A stretch of DNA of 50,288 bases. Origin: Oscillatoria sp. CS-180. GTDB taxonomy: Bacteria > Cyanobacteriota > Cyanobacteriia > Phormidesmidales > Phormidesmidaceae. The notes below the pieces were generated by a model, which searched no databases, had not been told where the DNA came from, and saw only the letters and a program-made list of their open reading frames with translations. Every line of letters starts with the position of its first letter. Position 1 is the stretch's first letter. The stretch covers positions 1 to 50,288 of the forward strand of contig NZ_JAQMUB010000048.1 in assembly GCF_028330965.1 (NCBI RefSeq), read 5' to 3'. Shown here piece after piece: positions 43,507 through 50,288 of the stretch. The position numbers and the translations under genes are program-made.

Positions 43507-45954
43507 ATGCGGATTTCTCTGAACTGGCTAAAAGACCTAGTTTCCATCACCTTATCGCCAGAGGAGCTAGCTGATGCTCTGACGATGGCTGGTTTTGAGG
43601 TCGAAGATATTGAGGATAGGAGAACTTGGGCCGAGGGTGTCGTTATTGGCTACGTGACGGACCGACAGCCTCATCCTAATTCAGACAAACTCAGCCTCTG
43701 TACGGTCAATATTGGCGCAGATGAGCCTTCAACGATTGTCTGCGGTGCGGCCAATGTCCGGGCGGATGCCTACGTTCCAGTCGCTAAAGTTGGCACCTAT
43801 TTGCCCACGCCTGATCTTAAAATCAAACCCCGAGAAGTCAGGGGTGTGCTCTCAGCCGGCATGATTTGCTCCTTGGCCGAGTTGGGTTTGGCGAAAGAGT
43901 CTGAAGGCATTCATATCTTTGAAGAAGCAGATTTAGCCTTGGGCAGCGACGTTCGGCCCCTGTTGGGTTTGGACGACGTGGTGCTAGACGTCACCTCAAC
44001 GGCAAACCGAGCCGACGCCCTGAGCATGGTCGGACTAGCGCGGGAAGTGGCCGCCATCACGGGAGCCGAGCTGAAAATGCCGATCGCTCCCAGCCCAGAA
44101 CCTCAGACCTCCTCAGCAGCCGTCACGGTCTCCCTATCGGACCCCAAAGCCTGTCCAATCTATATTGCGACCGTTTTAGAGGCCGTCAAAATTGGTCCGT
44201 CCCCAGCATGGCTGCAACAGCGCTTGCAGTCGGCGGGAACTCGCTCCATCAACAACATTGTCGATATCACCAACTACGTGCTGCTGGAATGGGGGCAGCC
44301 CCTGCACGCTTTTGATCGCGATCGCCTAGCTCATGTGGCGGGCAGCAGCGACTATGCTTTGAGCGTCCGTTTTGGTCAATCCGACGAACGTCTGACCACT
44401 TTGGATAGCCAGGAGCGATCGCTCAAGCCGGAAACGTTGGTGATCACCGCTAACGATCAGCCTGTGGCGTTGGCGGGCGTCATGGGTGGTGAGGAGACTG
44501 AAGTTTTTGATGATACGACGGCAGTCACTCTGGAAGCCGCTTATTTTGACTCAGCCGTGATCCGTAGATCGGCTCGCAGTCAGGGATTGCGGACGGAAGC
44601 CTCAGCCCGTTACGAGCGCGGTGTCAATCCGGCAGAACTGAATTTGGCGTGCGATCGCGCCCTGCATCTCATGCAAACCCTGGCCAGCGCACGGATTGTC
44701 TCACAAGTCACAGACCGGACCCCCGTCGGAGAAATCACGCCCACCCGCACTCTGTCCCTGCGCCTGAAGCGAGTTCACGCCGTTTTAGGACACGTGGTCA
44801 ACTTGGGAACAGAGACCCCAGCACCGATTCCAACCGAGAAAATTCAGGACGTGCTGGAAACGTTGGGGTGCTCCGTTGAGAAGGACGCTGACAACACGGT
44901 GTGGCAGGTGACGATTCCGGCATTCCGCTATCGGGACTTGGAGCGCGAGATTGACTTAATCGAGGAAATTGCCCGCATCTACGGCTACAACTACTTTGCC
45001 AATACCCTGCCCCAAGCGGCCATTGGTGGTGCGCTGTCCCTAGAAGCAGACTTAGCGCAAAGACTCCGCCAGTCCTTACGAGGAGCGGGATTAACGGAGC
45101 TTATTCACTATTCGCTGACCAAACCCGAAACAGAGAATCAGGTCGTCTTAGCCAATCCGCTGTTCACGGAATATTCTGCGCTTCGCACCGATCTCATTAA
45201 CGGCTTGATAGAAGCGTTCAAATTCAATCTGGAGCAAGGCAACGGGCCTCTAAACGGGTTCGAGATTGGCCGTATCTTCTGGATAGAGGGAGATGCAACT
45301 CAAGAAACGGAAGTCGTTGGGGGAATTTTGGGCGGTGATGCGCGACAAGGCAAGTGGGTGACGAGCGATCGCCCCGAACCCCTCACTTGGTTTGAAGCCA
45401 AGGGTGTGCTGGAATCCGTTTTTCAGCGGCTGGGCCTCAGCGTTGACTATCGCGCTGACCATGATGATTCGCGCCTGCATCCAGGCCGCACGGCGTCTCT
45501 CTGGGTGCGGGGACGAACGCGGCTGGGCACCTTCGGACAGCTGCATCCCCAACTGCGCCAGGAGCAGGATCTGCCCGACGAAGTCTATGTCTTTCAGCTG
45601 AACTGGTCTGTTCTTGTGACCTGTCTGGCGACGGCTAAGCATAAAGCGGTGAAGTTCAGCCCCTATTCGATGTTCCCGGCTAGCGATCGCGACATTGCGT
45701 TCTATGCCCCGGTCAGCGTCACGGTGGCCGATCTGGAGAAAGCCATGACCAAAGCGGGCGGCAAATTGCTGAACTCCGTCACCTTGTTTGATGAATATCG
45801 GGGAGAATCCGTTCCCGAGGGACAGCGCAGCTTGGCCTTTCGCCTGGTCTATCGCGCTCTGGATCGAACCCTGACGGACGACGACATTGAACCCGTTCAC
45901 CAAAAGGTGAGAGCCACCCTAGAGAAGCAGTTCAAGGTGGCTCTCAGAAGCTAG
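43507..45954 (+). CDS. pheT: Phenylalanine-tRNA ligase beta subunit
   Basis: The 815-residue beta subunit of the alpha2beta2 enzyme that charges tRNA-Phe. Domains in order: N-terminal [14 protein letters not shown], the EMAP/OB tRNA-binding domain (about 40-150, [20 protein letters not shown]), B3/B4 with the editing site (about 200-390, [20 protein letters not shown]), B5 (about 405-490), a catalytic-like core (500-700) and the C-terminal FDX-ACB domain ([20 protein letters not shown] to the end). Length is complete. The alpha subunit gene pheS is not in the window; in cyanobacteria the two genes are often apart. The start ATG is fixed by MRISLNWL. A ferredoxin gene follows after 39 bases. 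Confidence 0.98.
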   Translation: MRISLNWLKDLVSITLSPEELADALTMAGFEVEDIEDRRTWAEGVVIGYVTDRQPHPNSDKLSLCTVNIGADEPSTIVCGAANVRADAYVPVAKVGTYLPTPDLKIKPREVRGVLSAGMICSLAELGLAKESEGIHIFEEADLALGSDVRPLLGLDDVVLDVTSTANRADALSMVGLAREVAAITGAELKMPIAPSPEPQTSSAAVTVSLSDPKACPIYIATVLEAVKIGPSPAWLQQRLQSAGTRSINNIVDITNYVLLEWGQPLHAFDRDRLAHVAGSSDYALSVRFGQSDERLTTLDSQERSLKPETLVITANDQPVALAGVMGGEETEVFDDTTAVTLEAAYFDSAVIRRSARSQGLRTEASARYERGVNPAELNLACDRALHLMQTLASARIVSQVTDRTPVGEITPTRTLSLRLKRVHAVLGHVVNLGTETPAPIPTEKIQDVLETLGCSVEKDADNTVWQVTIPAFRYRDLEREIDLIEEIARIYGYNYFANTLPQAAIGGALSLEADLAQRLRQSLRGAGLTELIHYSLTKPETENQVVLANPLFTEYSALRTDLINGLIEAFKFNLEQGNGPLNGFEIGRIFWIEGDATQETEVVGGILGGDARQGKWVTSDRPEPLTWFEAKGVLESVFQRLGLSVDYRADHDDSRLHPGRTASLWVRGRTRLGTFGQLHPQLRQEQDLPDEVYVFQLNWSVLVTCLATAKHKAVKFSPYSMFPASDRDIAFYAPVSVTVADLEKAMTKAGGKLLNSVTLFDEYRGESVPEGQRSLAFRLVYRALDRTLTDDDIEPVHQKVRATLEKQFKVALRS

Positions 45955-45993
45955 TGGCTCGGTAGGAATAGCAGGGAATAAGCGAGAGGGAAC

Positions 45994-46335
45994 ATGCCTA
46001 CGATCACGGCCCAGGGAAAAACCTTTGAGTGCGAAACAGGCGCTAACCTGCGTACGGAGCTTTTGAAGCACGGCGTTGATCTTCATAATGGTCAGGCTAA
46101 GATCATCAACTGCCGGGGAATTGGCACCTGCGGCACGTGCGCTGTCCAAATTGAAGGTCCTGTTTCAGAGGCGAACTGGCGCGATCGCTCCCGTCGTGCC
46201 CTGCCGCCCCATAATCCTGATCGGGACTTACGTCTCGCTTGTCAAACTCGGGTTTTAGGGGACATTCGCGTTACCAAGTACGATGAATTTTGGGGTCAGG
46301 GCGCTGAAACCGTTTGGACACCTGAAAAAGCGTGA
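45994..46335 (+). CDS. [2Fe-2S] ferredoxin-like protein
   Basis: A 113-residue soluble iron-sulfur protein. The cluster ligands follow the plant-type order: Cys 40, 46 and 49 in INCRGIGTCGTCAVQ and Cys 83 in RLACQTRV, but the first spacing is C-x5-C rather than the C-x4-C of photosynthetic PetF, marking it as one of the divergent ferredoxins. It has GANLRTELLKHGVDL at the N-terminal helix and a Trp-rich tail. An electron-transfer role distinct from PetF is likely; the partner is unknown. It lies 39 bases after pheT on the same strand, with a weak ribosome-binding site (GAGAGGGA) upstream. Confidence 0.9.
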   Translation: MPTITAQGKTFECETGANLRTELLKHGVDLHNGQAKIINCRGIGTCGTCAVQIEGPVSEANWRDRSRRALPPHNPDRDLRLACQTRVLGDIRVTKYDEFWGQGAETVWTPEKA

Positions 46336-46410
46336 TCATTAAGTAAATCAGAACTATGATGAGGGTAGTTCTGCTGGAAATGGGTGCGTGTCTGTGAGGA
46401 GACTTCACAA

Positions 46411-46770
46411 ATGAGTCGGTATTTATTGGCCGCTATTTTGGGACTGGTTGCCATAGCAACGATTTACGGCATTGGCAACAGTCAGGAAACGCTGCAACGA
46501 GCGACAGATGATTCAAGGGATAGGGCTGTCTCTGACTCGCTGAACAATGACGACATTGCCAGTATCCAAGACGCAGGTCAGAACGTCACCCGTCAAGTTT
46601 CAGCCGATGGAGAGGTTATCGGTGCTCCGCCAACGGCCCAGGTTCCAGACGACGCACCGGAAGTTTTTGATGACGAGGTGCCCGCTGTTGAGCCTGAGCC
46701 TGAGCCAACCATCGAGCCCGTGCAGCCAGTGCCTCCCCGCGATCGCGAGGCGATTCCTGCGCTGTGGTAG
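46411..46770 (+). CDS. Small single-pass protein with acidic, proline-rich tail
   Basis: A ~119-residue protein from ATG 46411, with GAGGAG about nine bases upstream; a GTG at 46384 would add nine residues. The N-terminus is a signal or anchor (YLLAAILGLVAIATIYGI, residues 4-21). The rest is low in structure, rich in Asp and Glu, and ends in a Pro/Glu-rich stretch (PAVEPEPEPTIEPVQPVPPR). I know no function. The tail is probably periplasmic. It is the third gene on the strand after pheT and the ferredoxin and could belong to their transcript. Confidence 0.65.
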   Translation: MSRYLLAAILGLVAIATIYGIGNSQETLQRATDDSRDRAVSDSLNNDDIASIQDAGQNVTRQVSADGEVIGAPPTAQVPDDAPEVFDDEVPAVEPEPEPTIEPVQPVPPRDREAIPALW

Positions 46771-46797
46771 GCCCGGAACATCTACAAACCTCGACAA

Positions 46798-47433
46798 TCA
46801 TCCGGTCACGACAAAGTTGAACAGTGCTTGTGGGCGATCGCCGTTGGCTTCAAGGGCGACTAATAGCTCGGGTTGAAAGAGAAAATCGTCTTGATTCAGC
46901 GGCTCTTCTGGAAAATAAAGCTGCGTTGTGAACGCTGGTTGATTGGGGGCCTGCACCCGCACATGAATATGGCGAGTCCGTCCTGGATAGAGGCCGGGGA
47001 GAATGGTCTCTAGGCGATAGTAGCCCTTGGCATCGGTGAACTGGCGTCCGCGAAAGGTATAGCCGCTGGTGTCGTATTCACCTTGAGGGTCAGTGTGCCA
47101 AAAGTCTAATAGCACATCGGCGATCGGTTCACAGCGAGTTGACAGGACCTGTCCGCTCAGAATGATTGGCGTCCCTGCCAAGCCCGGCTCTATTAGTGAG
47201 GTGCGCTGTGGAGAATGCAGCAGGTAAAACGGCCCGGCGGTTTGTGATGGCGTTGGTTCGTCGCCACAGGCCGGGGTTGGTGACAAATTTTGGCCCCGGA
47301 GCGATGGGTTTACCGCTCGCAATGCCGACCGAACGTTACGACTACAGGTTGCTAACGCAAAAGAGGTCAGCATCAGCGAACCCGTTCGCAACATGGCGCG
47401 ACGACTGGGTTGGTGGACTCTCAGGTGTGACAT
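46798..47433 (-). CDS. Exported intradiol ring-cleavage dioxygenase-like protein
   Basis: A 211-residue protein with a twin-arginine-like signal (RRAMLRTGSLMLTSFALATC). The remainder is the beta-sandwich of protocatechuate 3,4-dioxygenase-type enzymes: SQTAGPFYLL, ILSGQVLSTRCEPIADVLLD, FWHTDPQGEYDTSGY, FTDAKGYYRLETILPGLYPG and RTRHIHVRVQAPNQP. The two Tyr and the HIH pair expected to bind Fe(III) are present, so it may be active. Secreted members are widespread, and their substrates are mostly unknown; protocatechuate catabolism is not implied because no pathway genes are adjacent. It is convergent with the proline-rich membrane protein gene, 27 bases away. Confidence 0.85.
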   Translation of the reverse strand: MSHLRVHQPSRRAMLRTGSLMLTSFALATCSRNVRSALRAVNPSLRGQNLSPTPACGDEPTPSQTAGPFYLLHSPQRTSLIEPGLAGTPIILSGQVLSTRCEPIADVLLDFWHTDPQGEYDTSGYTFRGRQFTDAKGYYRLETILPGLYPGRTRHIHVRVQAPNQPAFTTQLYFPEEPLNQDDFLFQPELLVALEANGDRPQALFNFVVTG

Positions 47434-47484
47434 CTTATTTGTCCTGACGATAACGCTATTGGGTCATTAACCATGATGAACAAT

Positions 47485-47760
47485 TCAAAGCCTAGGGGTG
47501 GGGGTAGCAGTGCCAGCCCTACAGGAGCGATCGCTCTACTCTGAAGGTACTGAACTCAATGACACAGTAGGGTAGGCGATGCCCAACCGACATGGCTCAC
47601 TATTTTGGTTTGGATGCACGATTACCTTCCTGCGTAAAATCGGTATTCCAAAAAGGCGTAGGGTGGGCAGTGCCCACCTCAAAGCCCAAGGGGTAGCACT
47701 GCCCACCCTACTGGAGTACGGTAGGGTAGACAGTGCCTGACGATGCAGCTCACCCTACGA
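47485..47760. repeat. Cluster of GTAGGGTGGGCAGTGCC-type palindromic repeats
   Basis: In the ~420-base gap before thiO-thiG, variants of GTAGGGTGGGCAGTGCC occur at about 47487, 47567, 47658 and 47720, plus an inverted copy. GTAGGGTGGGCAGTGC (47658-47673) and its exact reverse complement (47696-47711) form a 16-bp perfect dyad with a 22-base loop. This motif is a common dispersed element in cyanobacterial intergenic DNA. No TPP riboswitch is seen. Confidence 0.75.
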
Positions 47761-47852
47761 GCGAGAAAGTTATGGAATCTTGAGACCTGCAAGTGCTCAT
47801 GTTCGACTACGATCGAGAAATGCACTTCAGCATTGTGGGATAGAAGAATGAC

Positions 47853-49823
47853 ATGGCAGGGGCTTCAGATGTCCTGATTGTAGGCGGCGGCGTTATTGGC
47901 TTAGCGATCGCCCTTAAGTTACGGCAGCGATCGGTTTCCGTGACGGTGATGAGTCGCGATTTTGCGGAGGCGGCGAGTCATGCAGCGGCGGGGATGCTGG
48001 CTCCAGGAGCCGAACATTTGCCTCCGGGTCCGCTATTGGAGCTGTGCCAACACAGCCTGTATCGCTATCCTGATTGGGTTAGAAAGCTCGAAAGTTTGAC
48101 GGGACAAGACATTGGCTATTGGCCTAGCGGTATTCTCGCGCCGCAATTCACCCGACCTGCTGAGGGGCACGATCGCGCTTCAGCGCACGGTCGCTGGCTA
48201 GAACCCGAGATAGCACGGCACTATCAGCCTGGCCTGAGTGAGGCGATCGCGGGGGCTTGGTGGTATCCCGAAGAGGGTCAGGTTGATCCTCAAGCGCTCT
48301 CGCAGGCGGTGCGGGCTGCCGCCCTGGATGCCGGGGTTGAGATTCAGGAAGGCGTCACCGTGCACGGTTTGGTGCAGCAAAACGGTCGGGTGCAGCAGGT
48401 GCAGACCTCGGTAGGTGATCTGCAAGCAGGGCATTACATTCTGGCGACGGGAGCTTGGTCCAACGCGCTGCTGCCCATTCCGGTCTCCCCCCTGAAGGGA
48501 CAAATGGCCGCCATTCAAGTCCCCCCTCATCATCCCGATCCGCTGCCCCTACAGCGAGTCCTGTTTGGGGACAACATTTACATCGTGCCCCGGCGCAGTG
48601 GTCGCATTGTTTTGGGAGCCACTTGCGAAGCCGTGGGGTTCACGCCCGGCATCACCGTAGCGGGCCTGGCGCACCTGTTTCACGAGGCCGCCACGCTATT
48701 CCCCCGGCTCGAAACCTTTCCCGTACAAGAAACCTGGTGGGGATTCCGGCCTCTAACCCCTGATCAGGCACCGATTTTGGGGCCTAGCGCCTGCGACAAT
48801 CTCACCTTGGCGACTGGCCACCATCGCAATGGCATTTTGCTGATGCCCATTACCGCTGAAATGGTTGCCGACTGGGTCTTAGACAAAAAATCGTCTTCCT
48901 TGCTAGAGTCTTTTTCATGGCAGCGGTTTGAACGGCCTGCGTCGCCGTCTTTGCCTGTTCCTTTACCTCAACAGCCCATGCAAGTTCTCGATCCGTCTCC
49001 CTCGGCCTTAGAGATCACCCCGACCCCTGAAGATGCGCCCCTGGTGATTGCGGGACGTGAGTTTCGCTCTCGGTTGATGACGGGGACTGGGAAGTATGCG
49101 AATTTTGAGACCATGCGGCAGGCGATCGCGGCCAGCGGCAGCGAAATTGTGACGGTGGCCGTCCGTCGCGTGCAAACCAATGCCCCCGGTCACGAAGGAC
49201 TGGCAGAAGCGCTGGACTGGTCCCGCATTTGGATGTTGCCCAACACAGCGGGCTGCAAAACTGCTGAAGAGGCCATTCGGGTGGCGCGACTGGGCCGAGA
49301 AATGGCCAAGCTGCTGGGTCAGGAAGACAATCATTTCGTCAAGCTCGAAGTGATTCCCGACGCGAAGTATCTGCTGCCGGACCCCATTGGCACCCTGCAA
49401 GCGGCTGAACAGCTGGTGAAAGAAGGGTTTGCCGTGTTGCCTTACGTCAATGCCGATCCGATTTTGGCGCAGCGGTTAGAGGCGGTCGGCTGTGCGACAG
49501 TAATGCCCCTGGGGTCTCCCATTGGCTCAGGTCAGGGCATCCGCAATGCCGCCAATATCCGCATCATCATCGAAAATGCCACAATTCCGGTCGTTGTGGA
49601 TGCGGGCATCGGCACCCCCAGCGAAGCCGCCGCCGCCATGGAGATGGGAGCCGACGCTCTGTTAATCAATACGGCGATCGCGAAAGCCCAAAATCCAGTC
49701 CTCATGGGGCACGCGATGGGCCTAGCCACCACCGCCGGACGACTCGCCTACCGCTCAGGCCGCATCCCCATCCAATCCCACGCCAGCGCCAGCTCCCCCC
49801 TAGCTGGCCGCATTACTGAATAG
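47853..49823 (+). CDS. thiO/thiG: Bifunctional glycine oxidase ThiO - thiazole synthase ThiG
   Basis: A 656-residue fusion for the thiazole branch of thiamine synthesis. Residues 1-360 are the FAD enzyme ThiO, which oxidises glycine to iminoacetate (dinucleotide fold [19 protein letters not shown] at 7-25; [52 protein letters not shown]). Residues ~395-650 are ThiG, which condenses iminoacetate with deoxyxylulose phosphate and thiocarboxylated ThiS ([60 protein letters not shown]). A Pro-rich linker joins them. The fusion is known in cyanobacteria and lets unstable iminoacetate pass between sites. ThiS is not visible nearby. It is followed by the CRISPR leader. Confidence 0.97.
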   Translation: MAGASDVLIVGGGVIGLAIALKLRQRSVSVTVMSRDFAEAASHAAAGMLAPGAEHLPPGPLLELCQHSLYRYPDWVRKLESLTGQDIGYWPSGILAPQFTRPAEGHDRASAHGRWLEPEIARHYQPGLSEAIAGAWWYPEEGQVDPQALSQAVRAAALDAGVEIQEGVTVHGLVQQNGRVQQVQTSVGDLQAGHYILATGAWSNALLPIPVSPLKGQMAAIQVPPHHPDPLPLQRVLFGDNIYIVPRRSGRIVLGATCEAVGFTPGITVAGLAHLFHEAATLFPRLETFPVQETWWGFRPLTPDQAPILGPSACDNLTLATGHHRNGILLMPITAEMVADWVLDKKSSSLLESFSWQRFERPASPSLPVPLPQQPMQVLDPSPSALEITPTPEDAPLVIAGREFRSRLMTGTGKYANFETMRQAIAASGSEIVTVAVRRVQTNAPGHEGLAEALDWSRIWMLPNTAGCKTAEEAIRVARLGREMAKLLGQEDNHFVKLEVIPDAKYLLPDPIGTLQAAEQLVKEGFAVLPYVNADPILAQRLEAVGCATVMPLGSPIGSGQGIRNAANIRIIIENATIPVVVDAGIGTPSEAAAAMEMGADALLINTAIAKAQNPVLMGHAMGLATTAGRLAYRSGRIPIQSHASASSPLAGRITE

Positions 49824-49912
49824 CGTCAAGGGGATAAAACCGCAAAATATTGCGAAATGATGCCTTTGGAATTGACAATCTCAGTCAAGCGGCTATTCTT
49901 AAGCAAAGGCTT

Positions 49913-50110
49913 CCAAATCTGAGGGGGTCTGCCGATCCTTGAAAACCGCATAACGTCGTCAACCCCCTCAGATTGCTTTCCGTGCAAGGGTTTCAGCCCT
50001 TTCTGAGGAGGGGTTATTGACAGCAATTCTCAACTATTCTGCCTCGAAATTGACCCCCTCAGATTTGGGGTGTTCAAAGCCTTGCTATGCAAGGGTTCTA
50101 GATCGAGGGG
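49913..50110 (+). promoter_or_regulatory. Putative CRISPR leader with C-rich/G-rich hairpins
   Basis: This region left of the array, in the orientation set by the repeat's GAAAC end, contains CCAAATCTGAGGGGGTC (49913-49929), exactly inverted at 50052-50068. CCCCCTCAGATT starts two related units, at 49963 and 50054, each continuing with TGCAAGGGTT and closing with a G-rich arm, so both can fold (CTCAGA with TCTGAG; CCCCCTC with GAGGGGG). The second arm ends inside the first two bases of repeat 1. No cas gene or promoter is evident. Confidence 0.5.
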
Positions 50111-50288
50111 GGTTCAACCTCCCACTACCCCGCAAGGGGACGGAAACAGACTCAGCACTGATGCGAACCCAGCCATTAGCCGGTTCAACCTCCCACTACC
50201 CCGCAAGGGGACGGAAACGCTCCACCCAAAACAGTTGCTGTCTGAGTGTAGGGTTCAACCTCCCACTACCCCGCAAGGGGACGGAAAC
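50111..50288 (+). CRISPR. CRISPR array, first three repeats, continuing off the edge
   Basis: Three identical 37-base repeats at 50111-50147, 50182-50218 and 50252-50288, separated by different spacers of 34 and 33 bases. The repeat begins GGTTCAACC, contains the hairpin CCCC-GCAA-GGGG and ends GGGGACGGAAAC, giving the crRNA handle ACGGAAAC on the plus strand. Its GTTCAAC...CCCCG..AGGGGAC.GAAAC outline resembles the type III repeat of Synechocystis (CRISPR3). cas genes must lie beyond the window. Confidence 0.97.

Noticed and set aside
45250-45903. A 217-codon frame antisense to pheT
   Set aside because: Shadow of a strongly conserved gene in the opposite strand; long only because of GC-rich codon use.
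47434-47852. TPP riboswitch before thiO-thiG
   Set aside because: The conserved thi-box blocks (CTGAGA and ACCTGAT-type) are not found; only palindromic repeats are seen.
49826-50026. A 66-codon minus-strand frame after thiO-thiG
   Set aside because: It lies wholly over the hairpin units of the CRISPR leader and has no protein-like composition.
1-50288. tRNA or rRNA genes in intergenic regions
   Set aside because: No GGTTCGA-type T-arm within an acceptor-stem context and no rRNA blocks were found by eye; a tRNA scan was not possible here.

Overview
The window is a stretch of cyanobacterial chromosome. The evidence is direct: genes for photosystem I subunit PsaE and NDH-1 subunit NdhO, a CoaR/CoaT cobalt-efflux pair, a fused thiO-thiG gene, a Ser/Thr kinase with a Cys-motif and pentapeptide repeats, WD40 and TPR proteins, and dozens of copies of the cyanobacterial palindrome GCGATCGC inside genes. 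Base composition looks even and moderately GC. Genus cannot be fixed from this sequence; it looks like a Leptolyngbya-type cyanobacterium, but that is only an impression. No rRNA, tRNA, prophage or intact insertion sequence was seen.

Layout. 0-4.7 kb: the 3' end of a beta-lactamase-like serine hydrolase, a TetR regulator, alkyladenine DNA glycosylase, MiaE and a TPR-tailed kinase homologue that has lost its catalytic residues. 5.3-9 kb: a small membrane/coiled-coil protein, a YdcF-like protein, ndhO, mutM, psaE and a glutathione transferase. 9.4-20.4 kb: MscS channel, a PAS/GAF histidine kinase, type II NADH dehydrogenase, a DoxX-kinase-regulator operon and the cobalt ATPase CoaT. 20.4-26 kb: CoaR, a GH63-like glucosidase, an exported alpha-carbonic anhydrase and an NTF2-like protein. 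26.6-30.4 kb: a polytopic membrane protein and three glycosyltransferases. 30.7-37.2 kb: ATP-dependent DNA ligase, TPR protein, XPB-type helicase, TadA, a PD-(D/E)XK nuclease and an internally deleted Uma2 gene. 37-43 kb: amidase, small membrane protein, small HTH regulator, WD40 protein, SpkB-like kinase. 43.5-50.3 kb: pheT, ferredoxin, a proline-rich membrane protein, an intradiol-dioxygenase-like protein, thiO-thiG and the first three repeats of a CRISPR array that runs off the right edge.

How the genes work together. Clear functional units are coaR/coaT (divergent around one MerR-type operator), doxX-kinase-regulator (overlapping genes), membrane protein-GT2 and GT4-GT-B (each joined by an ATGA overlap) and TPR-XPB helicase (29-base overlap). 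DNA and RNA maintenance genes (AAG, MutM, ligase, XPB, TadA, MiaE) are frequent but scattered and do not form one operon.

The least ordinary material is between genes: two families of dispersed non-coding repeats (three and two copies), a hairpin-rich stretch ending in a T-run near 32.8 kb, a palindromic repeat cluster before thiO-thiG, and a CRISPR leader built from two related C-rich/G-rich hairpins, the second abutting the first repeat. The only defence locus is the CRISPR array, with no cas genes in view, plus an orphan nuclease-like gene. I found no convincing multi-gene system that is clearly undescribed.
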